Of a DNA stretch of 64,000 nucleotides, positions 11,303-24,803 are shown piece after piece (within the stretch, counting starts at the first letter, position 1; each line of letters begins with the position of its first letter). The stretch lies in contig NC_055993.1 in NCBI RefSeq assembly GCF_018446385.1, forward strand, positions 66,852,631 to 66,916,630, read 5' to 3'. The stretch is from Zingiber officinale. Its lineage: Eukaryota > Streptophyta > Magnoliopsida > Zingiberales > Zingiberaceae. Under the pieces are notes generated by a model. The model saw nothing but the letters and a program-made list of their open reading frames with translations, was not told the origin of the DNA and searched no databases. The position numbers and the translations under genes are program-made.

Positions 11303-12907
11303 AGTTTAGTTCAGTTTTATTATTATTATTATTTTGCTACTAATCAAATCCAAAGGATCAAGAAAGAGTTTAATTTTTTTATAGGCAATACATGTCTCTC
11401 TTGTCGGCCTCACTGCGCCAACAAAAGGGTGAGATGGATTTAGGTTTAAGATTAGTTAATTAAAAGTTTAAACCTAACTTAAGCAAAGTAAATTAATCAA
11501 ACTCAATTTAAATTAATATTTTTAAAATATTAAATTTAAATTTCAAAATCTTAATTAATTTTTTAAATTTTAATTAATATTAAATTAAAATGAAATTATT
11601 TTAAAATGTTAATTAATTTTTAAATTTTTAAATTTTAACTATTTTCAAATGTTAATTAATTTTTAAATCATAATTAATTATCATCAAGAAGTCAGACTTA
11701 AATAAATTCAAAGATCAATATTTTTAAATTTAAACTTACATATTTTTCAAAATTCAAATTCAAATATTCTAAAATTCAAAAATTTAGAGATATTTAAAAT
11801 TAATATTAACTTCATCTCACATAAACTCATAAGCATAACATGCTTGACAACTTGGAAAAGGTGAGATGGAAAATCAGGAAAATGAATGATTATTTTTAAT
11901 ATGTTCTTAATTTGTTTATGCTAGGACTCTAGGATTCTCAAACTTAAATAATTTACCTAAATTTTTTTGGGGCATTAATCAAGGGGGAGAAAAAGAGAGT
12001 TAAGTTAAATATTTTTATTTTTAAATGCCAAAGTATTTTTTAAAAGGAAGTTAAGTTTTTCTTTGATTTAACTATTTTTGAAAGTTTAACTATTTTTAAA
12101 AATTAACCTTAAATATATTTTTTTGAAGGTAAGTTTAAGTATTTTTTTTTTTTTGGAAAAATAAGTTTTTGAAAAAGTTTTTTTTCTTAGTTTTTATGAA
12201 ATCTTTTCAAAATGCTAAAACAAGTTTTTGAATCTTTTACTTAACTAAGCTTTGCAAAAAGTTAAGTACTTAACTAAGTTTTTATAAATCCTTTTAAAGC
12301 TAATTAAGTACTCAAATTAAGTTTTGTCAAAATCTTTTTAAGCTAAGTTTATGTTTGAAAATTTTCAAAAGCTAAGTACATGATAAAGTATTTTTCAAAT
12401 CTAAGAATTTAGTTAAGTTTTTAACAAAAAAGCTAAAGTCTTTCAAAGATACTAAATCTTTAAAAAATATCTTTTAAAAATAAAGTATTTTCAAAAGTCA
12501 AGTTCCTCTTCGAGACTTTTTACTTTCAAAACATTATCTATTTGAAATTATTTTTAACTCTCCCTTGTCAAAAGTTTTTCAAAGTAAAATTCTACTATCT
12601 CAAAAGCAGAGTTTGTTTCAAAGTATTAGAAAAACTAAAATATTTTATTTTGAAATTAAGTGTTTTTTCTCTAAATTATTTTTGATATATGTCAAAGGGG
12701 GAGAGAATATTCAAAAGTTAATGGGGAGAGAAAGTTAAGGGATTTAGGGGGAGCTAACAAGTTAAATCTTTTCTTTAGATGAATGAATCTCTTAACTTTT
12801 GATATATGGTGCACTTTTGCTATAATATATGGTGCACTTTTGCTAAATGTTGCTATATGTTTTACTTAACTTTTGAATCAAGTTGTCATAATCAAAAAGG
12901 AGGAGAT
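11303..12907 (+). mobile_element. 3' interior tail of a Sirevirus-like copia element
   Basis: This is a long AT-rich non-coding stretch with many runs of T and the word AAGTTTTTGAA. Towards its end several purine-rich tracts appear (GGGGGAGAG near 12700, GGGGAGAGAAAG near 12724, GGGGGAGC near 12747), then a last tract AAAAAGGAGGAGATTG abutting the LTR at 12908. Multiple polypurine tracts before the 3' LTR are a known habit of Sireviruses. No coding part is recognisable, so this is a fossil fragment. The left border near 11303 is set only by the end of the neighbouring LTR. Confidence 0.55.
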
Positions 12908-14439
12908 TGTTGGTGCAGGGAGCACCAGACAATTGAACCTAAGTTTTGATTATGGCAAAGGGTTCAAAAGTTAAGATGTTGTGTTATCTAACAAGTGTGA
13001 CTGGGCTTGCAGGAAAGTCCTAAGTGTTCTTAGGCAAAAGTCCTAGTGGATTTTAAGTAGGTGGAAAACTCTAGGGGGAGGTAACCCTAGGTCCTAGAGA
13101 GAGATAACCCTAGGTTATGGAAAGTCCTAGCTATGGTTAGGCAATGAAGTCCTAGTCTGGGGGACTATGAGAAGTCTTAGCGGGTTGAGGACATTGGGAG
13201 AAATCCTAAAGTCGAAGACTCTAGGTGAAAATCCTAGGGGTCGCGGACATCAGGTGGAAGACTGGATGAGTCGGGGATCGAACGTTCAGCATGAAGTCTT
13301 GATGTCTCGAACACTGAGCAAAAGTCTAGACAGTCTGGAGGACCGGTCTAGCAAAAGGTAAACTCTCCTGAGAGGAGTAAGTGAGGACGTGTTCTCCATT
13401 GAGGGAACAATAGGCGTCTATTCGATCTAGGGTTTTCAAGAAATCTGAAAGTCAAAAACAAACAGTCCGAACACTGTCAAACAGTTCTATTAATCATTAT
13501 GAAATGTGCTAACTTTATTTTGCCGAGTATGTTTGGTATTTTATACTAACATATCTTGCAGGGATCAAAAAGGGCATAAAATGCTTGGATGAATAGTATT
13601 CAAGGAGCTTCCAAGGGTGCTGGAGGCACCACAGAAGGCTTGGCTGAAAGCCTGCGCAGAGAGGCTTGAAGGCGCCTTGGAGCTAGGATGGAAGGCATCT
13701 TCCATACGCTTGAAAGTGCCTTCAAAGTGATAAAATTTGTAGAAAGTGGATGTTATCGATGACCGAAGCTGTGGGGATAAGATCCGAGCTGGAGGCACCT
13801 TCAAGGAGGTTGAAGGTGCCTTCAACAGTTTATAAATGTCCTCTTCAAACAGTGCATTAATAAGAACTAAAATTTGTGATTACTCTCTTGCAAGATGCTC
13901 CAAAGAATGTTCCAACGAAGCCGTAACACTGCTCTGACGACCGAAAGCTTGAAACTCTAACTCTCCAAAGTCATTGGTATAGTTTTGATTATTGTACTTT
14001 AATTATTCTTGTACTTTGTCTCTATACATGTAAATTTTAGATTGATAGTGAATTACCAAAAGTAAATACTCAACGAGTGTGGGCCTTGGAGACTTCGAAC
14101 CAAGTAAAACCAACACGTGTTAGTGATTGTTTTACTTCCGCTATTTTGCTTTCTATTTCCACTGCGTTTGTAATATACCAAAAATATAGATAAAGATGAA
14201 AATAATTAAAATGTGACATAATTAAATTTTATTAAGGAAAATAAATATATTATAGTAGATAATTTATCAGGAAATAAGTTGATATGAATTTTTAAAATTT
14301 ACTAAAAATTTTCTGAATTTTATATGAGTCGTTCGATATTATATGGAAATAAATAGATAAGATATAAGTTCAGTTTGGAATACTCCTATTTAAATAGGTG
14401 TTGATAATCATAATTAATCTAATGTTAGATTATAAAAAC

Positions 14440-15027
14440 TAAGTTCACACGTGAACACTGGCAGCGGCTACTATTCATCTCTTCACGCGACACACCGACG
14501 TGACGCGAACGTGTTGCTCGCCGCCTGCACGCTGACCACCGGTGTTGTTCCCCTCCGCATCCAACCGCTCACGACGGTGTTCCACCACACGCATGATGGA
14601 AGCATTACTCCCTGCGTGCGAAACGCCGGCGCCACCCTCCGCTCGAAGCCGGTGCCACTCCTTCACCAATGCGACTGACCGACGTTGGCATTGTGTCCAT
14701 GTCCTTCCTGACCGTTGGTGCAACCTCTGCTGGTGCCACTCCTCTGCCCATGCAACCGGCTGACGTGATGCAATGACATTCCTCTCCTCTCCGCATCTCT
14801 TCGTCACTCATGTGCACGCGGCATTTTCGCCATGTTCAGGATCGGTGCCACCCAACCACCAGCCCTGCTCCTCCGTCATCCGAGCAAGCCAACGCTGGTG
14901 CTGCACCCCTTCCCTCACTGACTACTAGTTGTCCTTCTCCAGCCATGCGCCATTGTCGCTGCCTTTTATTCCTGCATGCCGCAAGCTAACGCTGACTGTC
15001 GTCCAACCCCGGCCCACAACCATTGCT
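14440..15027. other. GC-rich part of the host LTR, no gene
   Basis: This stretch is much richer in C and G than its surroundings and contains overlapping open frames on both strands (for example 14451-14678 and 14475-14807). None has a recognisable domain, and they compete on opposite strands. Its place after a TATTTAAATAGG word within an LTR fits a transcribed leader. I do not call a gene. Confidence 0.45.
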
Positions 15028-15044
15028 CACTACTAAAAAAGGGC

Positions 15045-15425
15045 CCTTTAACGACGGTATTTCCCGTCGTTAAAGGGGCATTTCCCGTCGTTAAAGGTCA
15101 TCAACGACGGTATTTAATACCGTAGGGAGTTGTAGCTAAAAGTACCCGTCGGGAATTGATTAACGACGGGAAACAAAATACCGTTGGTAAAAGATTTTAC
15201 CCACGGTATTAACTACCGTCGTTAGTGACAATAACGACGGATTTAGATACCGTCGTTAATGATAGTAACGGCAGTTATAGTACCGTCGTTAATAATAATA
15301 ACGACAATTATATATGCTACAATTTAGCATCGTTTAATTCTTTAACGACGGCTTAGCATACCGTCGTTAATGGCGATGACGGTTTTGTATACCGTCGTTA
15401 ATGGCAACAACGATATCACTTATCG
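15045..15425. repeat. Left subterminal repeats, AACGACGG family
   Basis: More than a dozen copies of TAACGACGGTA occur in both orientations, many as paired palindromes. The array ends near 15420, where ordinary AT-rich DNA begins. The same motif fills 23050-23300 at the other end. The likely role is binding of the element's own TNPA-like protein, by analogy with En/Spm. Confidence 0.9.
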
Positions 15426-16436
15426 GACTATATATATATATATAAATTCATTAATGAATGCTAATAAAAACTAAAACATCATCCGATAATTCATGATAAT
15501 TGTTTCTATATCATTAAACTTGATATCACAATGTCTAGTTATCATCCAACAAAATTAACATCTATTACATCAAAAGTATTCATTTATCTAAAGTCTTCCT
15601 ATGCAAAATGTTGACATTCTCAAAAACTTCAAAAAGTCTATTCCCCTTCCAAGCTTCAATACCTGTAATAAATATAAAAAAAATGAGTATCACAATAAAA
15701 ACTTTAACATAACTTAGAAATCTTTACATACAAACTACTGGAAATAGCAAACTTACTATAAATGGTAGAAACAAGGTACAAAATTTATTTGGAAATGATG
15801 TTAAGGAACCATTAGTGAGAGAGGCTATGGTTATTCAACGAAAATGTGATTGCCCATATGTAGCAATAGACATGGCAATTCTAAAATTGGAATGCAACGA
15901 TGTTCATGTGAAGTCCAGTAGTAAGGTACAAAAATCTTTTAACTTTGTTGATCCATCAGTAACTTACCCCATCTACCTCCAATGAACGGTTAATATTGCA
16001 ATTGCTGTATGAAAACAATTGGTGATAGGGTAGATGTACAGAAAAAAAAATGTGCGACATATGCAGATCAACAATCAAATGTAAGCTATGACATGCATGT
16101 GAGCTGGACAAAGCTTCTCTTTTTAAAAAAAAATCAGTGAGCTTTATTCTATTTTGAAAAGTATTATTTCCTAACATGTAAAAGATATTACATATTCCAT
16201 AACATTACAACAAAGTATGAAAAGTGTTTTAAAGAATACCTGTCAATTACTAAGATGAGCCTATTTGTTCCTCACCAATTGCTTTTGTGCCTATGAACCT
16301 TCATTCTATTGTTCTTCACCAATTGCTTGTGCGCCTATGAAGCATTTACAACTCAAAATGAACAAAACTATTCATTCTCATTATCAAGTAATAAACAAGA
16401 AATAGTAAAAAAAAATTAAAGTAACTAATTCAACCT

Positions 16437-18521
16437 TCAATAGTATTTGAAACCGATGCATTCACTTGCGCATTAGGTGGTAAATTTTTCAGCATCAACT
16501 CCTTAAAAGCTTTAAATTCAGATTCCATATTATTCATTTTCTCACGTAGTGTGACATTCTCGTGATGAAGTTCTTGCTTTGACGCAATAGGTCCTCTCAC
16601 ATCTTTAGGCCTCACTCCTCCTCCATGGCCAAAAACATGATCATGTCATTGAGGTCCAAAACATTTCTCAACAAGTTGAATATTTGACAAGGAAGAATCT
16701 TCTCGAACAACTTCACAAATCTCATCCTTCAATAAGTTAAAAGATTTTGAAATCTATGATGAATCAAATATCATGTGAAGAAATGAATTAAAATGTTATA
16801 TACTCACATATTTTTCAATTGCATCAAGATCAACAATATGGTCTCCCTTTTTTCGTGTCTCAAAAACCATTAATGCAAAATCTGGAGGTTGTCCATCTTT
16901 TCCTCCCTATAAATATTAATAAGACACAATTTTATGTCTAAATTAATATAAAATCCTTATAAAATATGTCTTACCATTTCATATGCCAATTGCCTAAAAG
17001 GCTTGCTTCCTGTTCGATGTGGCATAGATTTCAAGGATCTATTCTGTGTATTTGTTTTACTCATTTTCTGCAAATATATTAATATTAGTATAATTTTATA
17101 AAAAATGCATTTAAATTAAAAAAGTAATTTATAACATAAAAAAGATGAGATAAGAATAACCTGAAAACTTTCACTTAAAAAATATTCTTTAACCAACCAT
17201 TCCCAATCTTGTTTATCCATTCCCTTGGGAACATTTTGTAAAACTTCTTGACGTGTTTTGCATGGTTTTACAAATTTGGAGTTCATCTCGCATCTCCAAT
17301 TCTTCCATAATTGTTGCATATGTTTAAGGGTTGCCTCACGATATAGCTCAATATCATCATTTTTGAACTTATCCTGAAAATTTGTTGGTAAGCATATAAT
17401 AATGAGATATTTCATATAATAAAAAAATTGGTTAGTATTAAATATTTTAAGCACATGTTGAAATAATATGACATAACTTGTCTGTTAAAAGGGCATAAGA
17501 TATTTCATATAATAACCATGCAAATTGTTTTATTTTGTGAAGATTCAAAACACAAAAATATGATTAAAAGGAACATCAATAAAGGACTACCTTGCAATAA
17601 AGGAATATTTTATATGATTTGGTTTGAGTCCAATCAATAAACTATGATATGGATACAATTCCATCCACGGTGGCAAAAATAAAGGACTACTTGCACAGAT
17701 AATTCCATATATCTGAAATTATATGCCAATATATATCATGATATGATGCATCTAAATCTTAGCTGTAGAAAGTATAAATCACATAGCTTTACAAAAATAA
17801 GCATAGATCAAGTCTCCTATAGAAATGCATCAAATCCATAACTATATAATAGGAACCTACATACATAATGATAGTGACACATTCAAAGAGAACTTCTCCT
17901 AAGAAATTTATAGGAAGTATTAAAGATTGGTAATAAACTCACCGTAACAGCAGCCCACATGTGATTTTTAGCATCTTCACCAATTTTATTCCACGCAAGA
18001 ACTCGAACTGGGCATATATTTCCATCTCTTATAATTATACCCAAATGTCTTGTAAAGGCTTGATGATTCAACCCAACAGCTCGACCCATATAGAAATTTA
18101 TAAGAAGTTTCTCTCCATTTTTCAATTTACACACAATACCACACTTATTTTTACCTCGCTTGTTCAAATTTTGTTGAGTAGATGATTTGTCTAAACATGA
18201 AAATAATTAGTTTAGATTTACATGAAAATGATTTGTCTAAACATGAAAATATTTTTACCACACTATAAATTACTTTTTGATACCTTGGCTAGATTCCATT
18301 TGAGCTTGAGAGTCTTCCACATGGTCGACTTGTTCAGACACACATTGCATATCATTGTTATATGTGTTCACCAAAGAAGGCTCATGTTCAATTGATCTAG
18401 AAACATGATTTTGTCCAGACAATCCTAAATGCCTTGTGTTTTTGCCACGACCTCGAGCTAAAGAACCTGGTGCTATAAATAGCTTCCTCTTAGTACCCAA
18501 AGATGAATTTTGAGAGTCCAT
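16437..18521 (-). CDS. Transposase_24 (TNPA-like) protein of the CACTA element
   Basis: This is the second gene of the transposon. It is expected to bind the subterminal repeats and help the TNP2-type enzyme. The inferred start is ATG at 18519-18521, opening MDSQNSSLGTKRKL. Exon-like blocks then follow with GT/AG borders: NFYMGRAVGLNHQAFTRHLG and VLAWNKIGEDAKNHMWAAV (about 17944-18187), GIICASSPLFLPPWMELYP (about 17590-17714), DDIELYREATLKHMQQLW and WEWLVKEYFLSE (to about 17162), PHRTGSKPFRQLAYEM (about 16975-17068), PPDFALMVFETRKKGDH (about 16808-16907), and a C-terminal coiled part REKMNNMESEFKAFKELM (16437-16746). These match the plant Ptta/En/Spm Transposase_24 family. One TGA (16646-16648) interrupts GPQ-HDHV, where relatives usually have R, a CGA to TGA change. 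Confidence 0.8.
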
Positions 18522-18641
18522 GATCCTACAACAAATACATTATCATATTAGTTAAATGAAAAGAATAATATAAATAGAATCAAAGTAGTTTAAAACACTA
18601 ACACTTACACAAAGCAAATAAAGATTTATATTATTCTATCC

Positions 18642-21600
18642 TTAATTTTGATAAGCTTCGGGAATATCATCTATATTTGTAGGCATTGAATATCTCTTCG
18701 TCAACATATTATATGAGTATCGAGGAGATGTTTTTGTCACTATGTGCCAACCTTTTGAGGTATTATCTATCACATAAAACACTTGCGATGCTTGAATGGC
18801 CAATACAAAAGGTTCATTTGATTTCAAAATCCGTTGACAATTTACACTAACAAAACCATATTTATCCACTTTGATCCCTCTTTCTCTAGAATGCACATCA
18901 AACCATTTGCACTTGAAAACCACAATTCGCCTTTCACCAAGAAATTGTAATTCAATAATATGTGATAACACTCCATAATAATCAATATTTTCTGCACCAT
19001 AGTTCCCAACAACGAGAATACCACTATTTTGTGTCCTTAGGCCCTTGCTGTGCTCTTCAGTATGGAATTTATATCCATTTACTTTACAACATACAAATGA
19101 CTTCCCATACTGTGTAGGCCCACGTGCCAAAGAAAGCAGATCTTTCATTTTTTTGGTTTTGTCATTTTTATGTAACCTCTCGACCTATCAAATTTGAAAG
19201 AAAAAAATTCTTACTCTCAAGATATAATTTATTAGTGAAAACAAAGACATGTATGTGCATTAAAAATCTCACTTACTCTAACTCTGAACCAGTTAATAAA
19301 TTGTTTATCCCATTCCTCATCGGACAAAACCAAATGACTAGAAGCACGGATTTGCAAGTAGTCACTACATAGGAAATTTAGAGGTTAATCATAATTAAAA
19401 AAAACAATATGGAAGAATAAGTTTATAGTTTCATACTTGTAAAATGATTGAACTTCTTCACAATTCTTTAATATGTAGATGTGAGCTCGCTCTTGGTCAA
19501 CACGATCCAAATTGCATGCTATTCCTGTTGATAACTCTTCAATGGATGAAAATATGGATAAACCATCATTACTTTCCATACATCCAAAATCAGATGTGTC
19601 GAAATATCTTGAGCATAAACTGATACACTCATTTGCTATATAACCCTCAGCAATTGATGCCTCTGGATGAGTTTTATTTCGAATATATGATTTGAAAGTA
19701 CTCAACTTTTGTTCTATTGGATACATCCATCGATATTGAACAGGTCCCCCAAGCATAGCTTCCATTGCTAAATGAATCGGCAAATGTATCATGATGTCAA
19801 AAAATGAGGGTGGAAAAATCTTTTCCAACTTACAAAGTGTGATAGGAATTTGTCTTTCAAGTTGTTTCAAGTCTTCCATCTTTAGTGATTTGGAACACAA
19901 ACTAGAAAAGAACATTGATAGCTCAACAAGAGCTTCATACACTGATTCTGAAAGTAATCCACGTGTTGCAAGAGGAATAAGATATTCTAGTAAGATGTGA
20001 CAATCATGACTCTTTAAACCTGAAACTTTGTTCTCCCTAACATTTATACAATCCGCAATGTTTGAACAAAAGCCATCAGGCATTTTTAATTGTTTAAGAA
20101 ATAAACAAAGCTGATGTTTCTCACTAGAGGACAATGCGTAAGGTGCAGTGGGAAACTCAAGATCATCTCCTATTGCAACAGGATGTAATTCAGGCCTTAT
20201 ATTCAAGAGTTGTAAATCAAGACGTGTTTTGTGATTATCTTTAGTCTTGCCTTTAATATCCATAATTGTTCCAAGAACACTGTCACATATATTTTTCTCA
20301 ATATGCATCACATCCAAATTATGCCTTAATAACAATGTTTCCCAATATGGTAGCTCAAAGAATATACTCTTCTTATTCCAATTATCACCCCGTTTATCAT
20401 GAGATATTTTTGTCTTTCTAGTAGTATCCTTACTTAAGATTATGCCTTCCAAATCCTGAACTTGACTTAAAATATCTTTTCCAGAAAATGATTTAGGCGG
20501 CAATCTCATTTCAACTGTACCATCAAAGGAATGCTTATCCTTGCGCCATTTGTGGTTTAATGGGAGATAACGTCGATGCCCCATATAACACTCTTTACCA
20601 CCATTTGTCAATCTCATTGAGCAAGTATCCTTATTACAACAAGGACATGCTAACTTTCCTTTTGTACTCCATCCAGATAAATTTGCATATGCCGGGAAGT
20701 CATTAATTGTCCACAACAAAGCAGCACGTAAAGTAAAATTTTGAGAAGTTGATGTATCAAAAGTTTCTACTCCAGTGTGCCACAACTCAATCAATTCATC
20801 GATCAACGGTTGCAAATAGATATCAATTGCATCTCCACTACTCTCTGGACCAGGAATTAACATGGATAAAATGAAGTTAGACAAGTTTATACACATTGAT
20901 GGTGGTAAATTATAAGGAATAAGGATCACAGGTCAAATGCTATATGTTGTTTTTGCATTTGCAAATGGTTGAAACCCATCACTTGCGAGACCAAGTCTCA
21001 CATTGCGAGCCTCTGAGGAGAAATCTTTATATCTTTCATCAAATGATTTCCATGTCATAGAATCAGCTGGATGCCTTAGAATTTCATCATCAACCCTTGC
21101 ATCATTGTGCCATCTCATGTAAGGGGCAGTTTTTGAACACATAAATAACCTTTGCAACCTTGGTTTTAGTGGGAAATAACGTAATATCTTCTTTGGAATC
21201 TTCTTTCCATTAGCTTTGAATTGAGTTCCCCCACTATGCCTATCCTCCTTCCATCTAGATACTCCACACACTTCACAAAAATCCAAGTTCTTATGGTCTT
21301 TCCAAAATAACATACAATTATTTTTACATGCATCAATCTTTTCATAAGAAAGGCCAATATCTCTAATAAACTTTTTAGCATCAGAATATGAATCTGGAAG
21401 ATCAAAATTTTCTGGTAATATTTCTTCCTTCAACAATTGCAACAACATGCTAAATGATTTATTTGTCCATTGTCCAACATTTTTTATATGAAGTAACTTG
21501 ATTAATGCCGACAATTTTGAAACCCTTGATCCTTGGTACAAAGGTTCTTTTGAATCATTTAATAATCTATAAAAAATTTTAGCTTCATCATTTGGCTCCT

Positions 21601-21964
21601 CACTAATATTAGCACACTTTGAATCATCATAATGTGGATGTAAATCTCTTAGAAGATCTTCCATTAAGTGATCATTATCATCTACTTCAGTTTCTGAATT
21701 GTGTAGTTCCAAATCATCCTCTGGCTTTTCTCCATGATGATACCAAAATCTATAATTTTGAAGTATTCCATAAACAATCAAATGCATTTTAACAGATTCC
21801 CTAGACCCAAATTGTGCATTTGCACATTTAACACATGGGCATCGAATTTCATTTGTTGCCCTTGTTCTTTCAAAAGCATAGTCTAAAAAATTTTCAATCC
21901 CCTGTCCATATGCTTCACCAAGTCGATCATTAATAAAATCCATCCATTTCTTATCGGGTGCCAT
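18642..21964 (-). CDS. TNP2-type CACTA transposase
   Basis: This is the enzyme expected to cut and move CACTA ends. ATG at 21962-21964 opens MAPDKKWMDFINDRLGEAYG, a Transpos_assoc domain with the metal-binding-like CPCVKC near residue 43. Exon 1 is 19437-21964, exon 2 is 19277-19364 and exon 3 is 18642-19184. The introns have GT/AG ends, and the joined length is 1053 codons including the stop. Domains in order are Transposase_21 core (ILIPYNLPP, LLWTINDFPAYANLSGWST, HNLDVMHIEKN near residue 550), DUF4218 (LKSHDCHILLEYLIP near 650, GGPVQYRWMYPIE) and DUF4216 (FKCKWFDV in exon 3). A single TGA at 20933-20935 (codon 344) sits where relatives have W in the YSxWPV motif. The second element in this window has YSCWPV there. 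Otherwise the frame is open. Confidence 0.9.
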
Positions 21965-22000
21965 TCTATATTCAAAAAGGTGGACAAATGTAACTATAAA

Positions 22001-22185
22001 TCAGATTCAAGGATCCCTACTGCAGAAAATGAAGAGGAAATACAAGTAATCAGATTCTAAGGATCCCTGCCATAGAAAACTAAGAGAAAATACAAATAAT
22101 TAAGATTATAAGGATCACTATGGTAGAAAACGAAGAGGAATACAAGTAATCATTATAAGGATCCTTCCATTGAAATGAAGAGAAA
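22001..22185. repeat. Tandem repeat upstream of the TNP2 gene
   Basis: About three to four copies of a unit near 55 bp lie in tandem, each with the words AAGGATCC, CAGAAAA or TAGAAAA, AAGAGGAAATACAAGTAAT. It lies just upstream of the transposase start, so it falls in the leader or promoter. Confidence 0.75.
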
Positions 22186-22229
22186 ATAAAAGCAGTAATA
22201 GAAAGGATGAAAGAAAATTTTCTCACCTG

Positions 22230-22720
22230 AAATAGAAGCTTGGAGATTGCCGTCGGGCTGTCGATCTCTTGATTTTCTCTGCGAATGTGGAACTTCAGTG
22301 AGGAGTCGTCGTTGCGTGCTCAAATCCCTAGAGGTGGAAGGGGACACATAACTACAGGGAACTAACAATGAAACTGCAGGAATAGGGTTTCCTTGCTGCC
22401 CGCCGAACCTGTTAATCTCTTGAGCTCGACGGCAACAGTAGAACTCGAGGAGGATGAAGAGTCGTGTGCACCCTGCTGACCACCGGACCTGCTGATCTCT
22501 CAAGTTCAATAGCAACGATAAAACGTGAGGAAGATGAAGAATCGCGCAAGCCCTGCTGCCGTCCGGACCTGCACGCCCCTGCTGCCCGTCGAACTTGCAC
22601 ACCCCTACTACCCGCCGGATCTGCTAATATCTTGAGCTCGACGGCAATGGAAGAAGACGAGGAAGATGAAGAGACGCGCGCGCAAAGGAGTTGGGGGAAT
22701 TTGGGGGCTTAGATGTATAT
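22230..22720. other. GC-rich leader/promoter zone of the CACTA element
   Basis: A GC-rich zone upstream of the transposase gene holds diverged repeats of CTGCTGCCCGCCGAACCTG, with CTTGAGCTCGACGGCAA. Open frames occur on both strands (for example 22153-22602), but they follow the repeats and show no known domain. The likely role is a transcription start region, by position only. Confidence 0.5.
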
Positions 22721-23042
22721 AGGTGGCAAAAATAAGGTTGGATGCATTTAGGGGAAAAAATGAGCGTGGGTTGGATTTGATGAGGGTAGATTTTAATGTT
22801 ATCATTTTATTTTATTTGAGTCAAAAGTCATCTCAACCATTGGATTAGAAAATAGTTTAAGTATCTTTAATTTGATTTATCACAATCATTGGATTGGAAT
22901 AGGAGATAATTTTGTGTTTTCAATTTAATGTTTTCAATTTAATGTAAGTCTCACTTTTCAAAGTCTCTGAATTTTTTTTTTCTATTTTTAATAATTTTTT
23001 ATTTTTTATTTTTTATTATTTTTATAATTTTTTCTTAACTAG

Positions 23043-23300
23043 TTATAATGTTGCAATAACGAAAGGAGAAAATCCCGTCGTTAAAGATCTTACAATAACG
23101 ACAGGAGGAAATCCTGTCGTTAAAAGCATGACATTAACGACCAAAATAACAAATACGGTCGTTAATGCTTTGGCATTAACGACACGAATAAATACCGTCG
23201 TTAATGCATACACATCAACGACGGGCACTAAATACCGTCGTTGTTGAACCACCAATAACGACGGTATTTGATACCGTCGTTAATATTCGTCGTTAAAAAC
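23043..23300. repeat. Right subterminal repeats, AACGACGG family
   Basis: These are inverted and direct copies of AACGACGGTATTTG and close variants, mirroring the left end. Some copies carry CAATAACGA or ACAGGA variants, showing drift within the array. Confidence 0.9.
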
Positions 23301-23319
23301 AGTTTTTTTAGTAGTGGCT

Positions 23320-24803
23320 GCTGATGAAGAAGAAGGCAAAGTTAGGTAACCATTTATTATTGCTTAATTAGTATAATGATTAGCTTTGATTAATGATAGT
23401 TAATTAGCTTCAGGTTAATTATTAAGAGATTAATTAACTATGAGTAAATGAGATAAATTATAACTTATGTAGTTATGGATTGAATAATCGATATGAATCA
23501 GTTAAATAAGATTTCTTATCAAGCTACAAATTAGCTTAAGAATTTATGAGTTAATTAAGAGTATGGGATGATTAATCAAGATTATTGATTAATTGAAATG
23601 GTAAGCTAGATAATTAATTATGTTGGTTTAAATGATTAATTGAGATTAATGGATAGATTAGATGTTTAATAATATTATAGGTTACTTGATTAAATTATAA
23701 TTAAATTGATGGAGGAATTAATAAATTAACATAGAAATTAAACAATAGGTTGATGACCAAAATTATTGTTTTACTTAGATTGGCTTTTCTTCTAATACTT
23801 GTAGGATTCGAGCTAGAGGCAGATTCTTTGACTTGAAGATTTGAAGATGGTTAAGATGATCTACATTTGAGGTGAGTAGATCCTACTTATTTTTTTGATA
23901 GCTTTGATTAATATTATAGTGCATGATTACTTACTACCATGTTTTGATAAGGTCGCAGTTACTCCCTTACCTTAAGTATGCCCTATTTTACTCCTGAGTT
24001 TGATATCGTATTGTTTATCCTTATATATTAACTTATTATTGATGGGTATGCAGTTATGTTTGATATTCATGATTGTGTTTATAGATATGTATGATATTAT
24101 CATACCATAGTGTAGGGCATCAGATATTCTACTAGATCCCTTGGTAGATGATTGAGTTTGTATTTATTATTGGGATGATCATACCGTAGTGTAGGATATC
24201 GAGCATCTCACTAAACTTTTGTTTGTTATTTCATACCGTAGTATAGGATATTGAGTATCCTAATATACCCTTGTTGTTATTTAGGCCTATAGCTTATGTT
24301 CATGAATTTATACTATACTATGGTTATATACTTAGGCTCATGCCTATAGGTCACTAATATTATATGTAGTATAGTTGTATACTGGTGCGAGGGCATATAT
24401 ACTAGTGTGATCATCCTGACCTATACTTGATGGAAATCACTCCCTAGTAAAAGGATAACGTATTCTACTAAGCTTTTCCCTATGGATCAACACCTAGGAT
24501 TACTTGATATTGACCCCGTTGTTTATTATATATGTGATGATACCATAGAATTAGTTGAGATATTAACACTAGATGACTAGTAATTTGGGGACCTGATTAT
24601 CTATTTTCTGTCTATATATTAGTAGGATTATATCATAGTATAGGACACTGAGCATCCTAGTAGACCCTTACTTGTTATATAGGCTAATGCATATACATTG
24701 GTAAGATTATACCATAGTGCAGTATTTCGAGTATCCTACTGGACCCTTGGTTGTTATATCTTGTCGATCATTATCTCTCATTCATGGTTAAGAAAGTCGT
24801 CAG
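23320..24803. repeat. AT-rich LTR DNA with diverged tandem repeats
   Basis: From about 24090 a unit of roughly 55-75 bp recurs, each with CATACCGTAGTGTAGGATAT, then GAGCATCTCACTA or a variant, and ACCCTTG. Copies lie near 24106, 24180, 24228, 24632 and 24708. The earlier part (23340-23790) is rich in TTAATTA. No gene is seen. It belongs to the Ty3-type LTR cut by the CACTA element and the chromovirus. Confidence 0.6.

Larger units (their letters stand above)
15028..23316 (-). mobile_element. Nearly complete CACTA (En/Spm) transposon
   Basis: The left end is CACTACTAAAAAA and the right end TTTTTTTAGTAGTG. A GCT target duplication lies on both sides (15025-15027 and 23317-23319). At 8.3 kb it has the full En/Spm layout on the minus strand: a TNP2-type transposase gene first (18642-21964), then a Transposase_24 (TNPA-like) gene (16437-18521). 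Palindromic subterminal repeats built on AACGACGGTA stand at both ends. Only one in-frame stop was noticed in each gene, so it decayed recently compared with its neighbours. It sits inside a Ty3-type LTR. The short terminal zones and the precise target duplication make the boundaries secure. Confidence 0.95.

Noticed and set aside
14451-14817. GC-rich open frames on both strands
   Set aside because: Overlapping frames compete, with no domain, in LTR leader-like DNA cut by a CACTA element.
15028-15425. Regular short palindromes that could suggest a CRISPR-like array
   Set aside because: There are no unique spacers of constant length and no cas genes. The context is the subterminal zone of a CACTA transposon in plant DNA.
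22153-22805. GC-rich open frames upstream of the TNP2 gene
   Set aside because: They track diverged tandem repeats of CTGCTGCCCGCCG and have no known domain. More likely this is the promoter or leader of the transposon.
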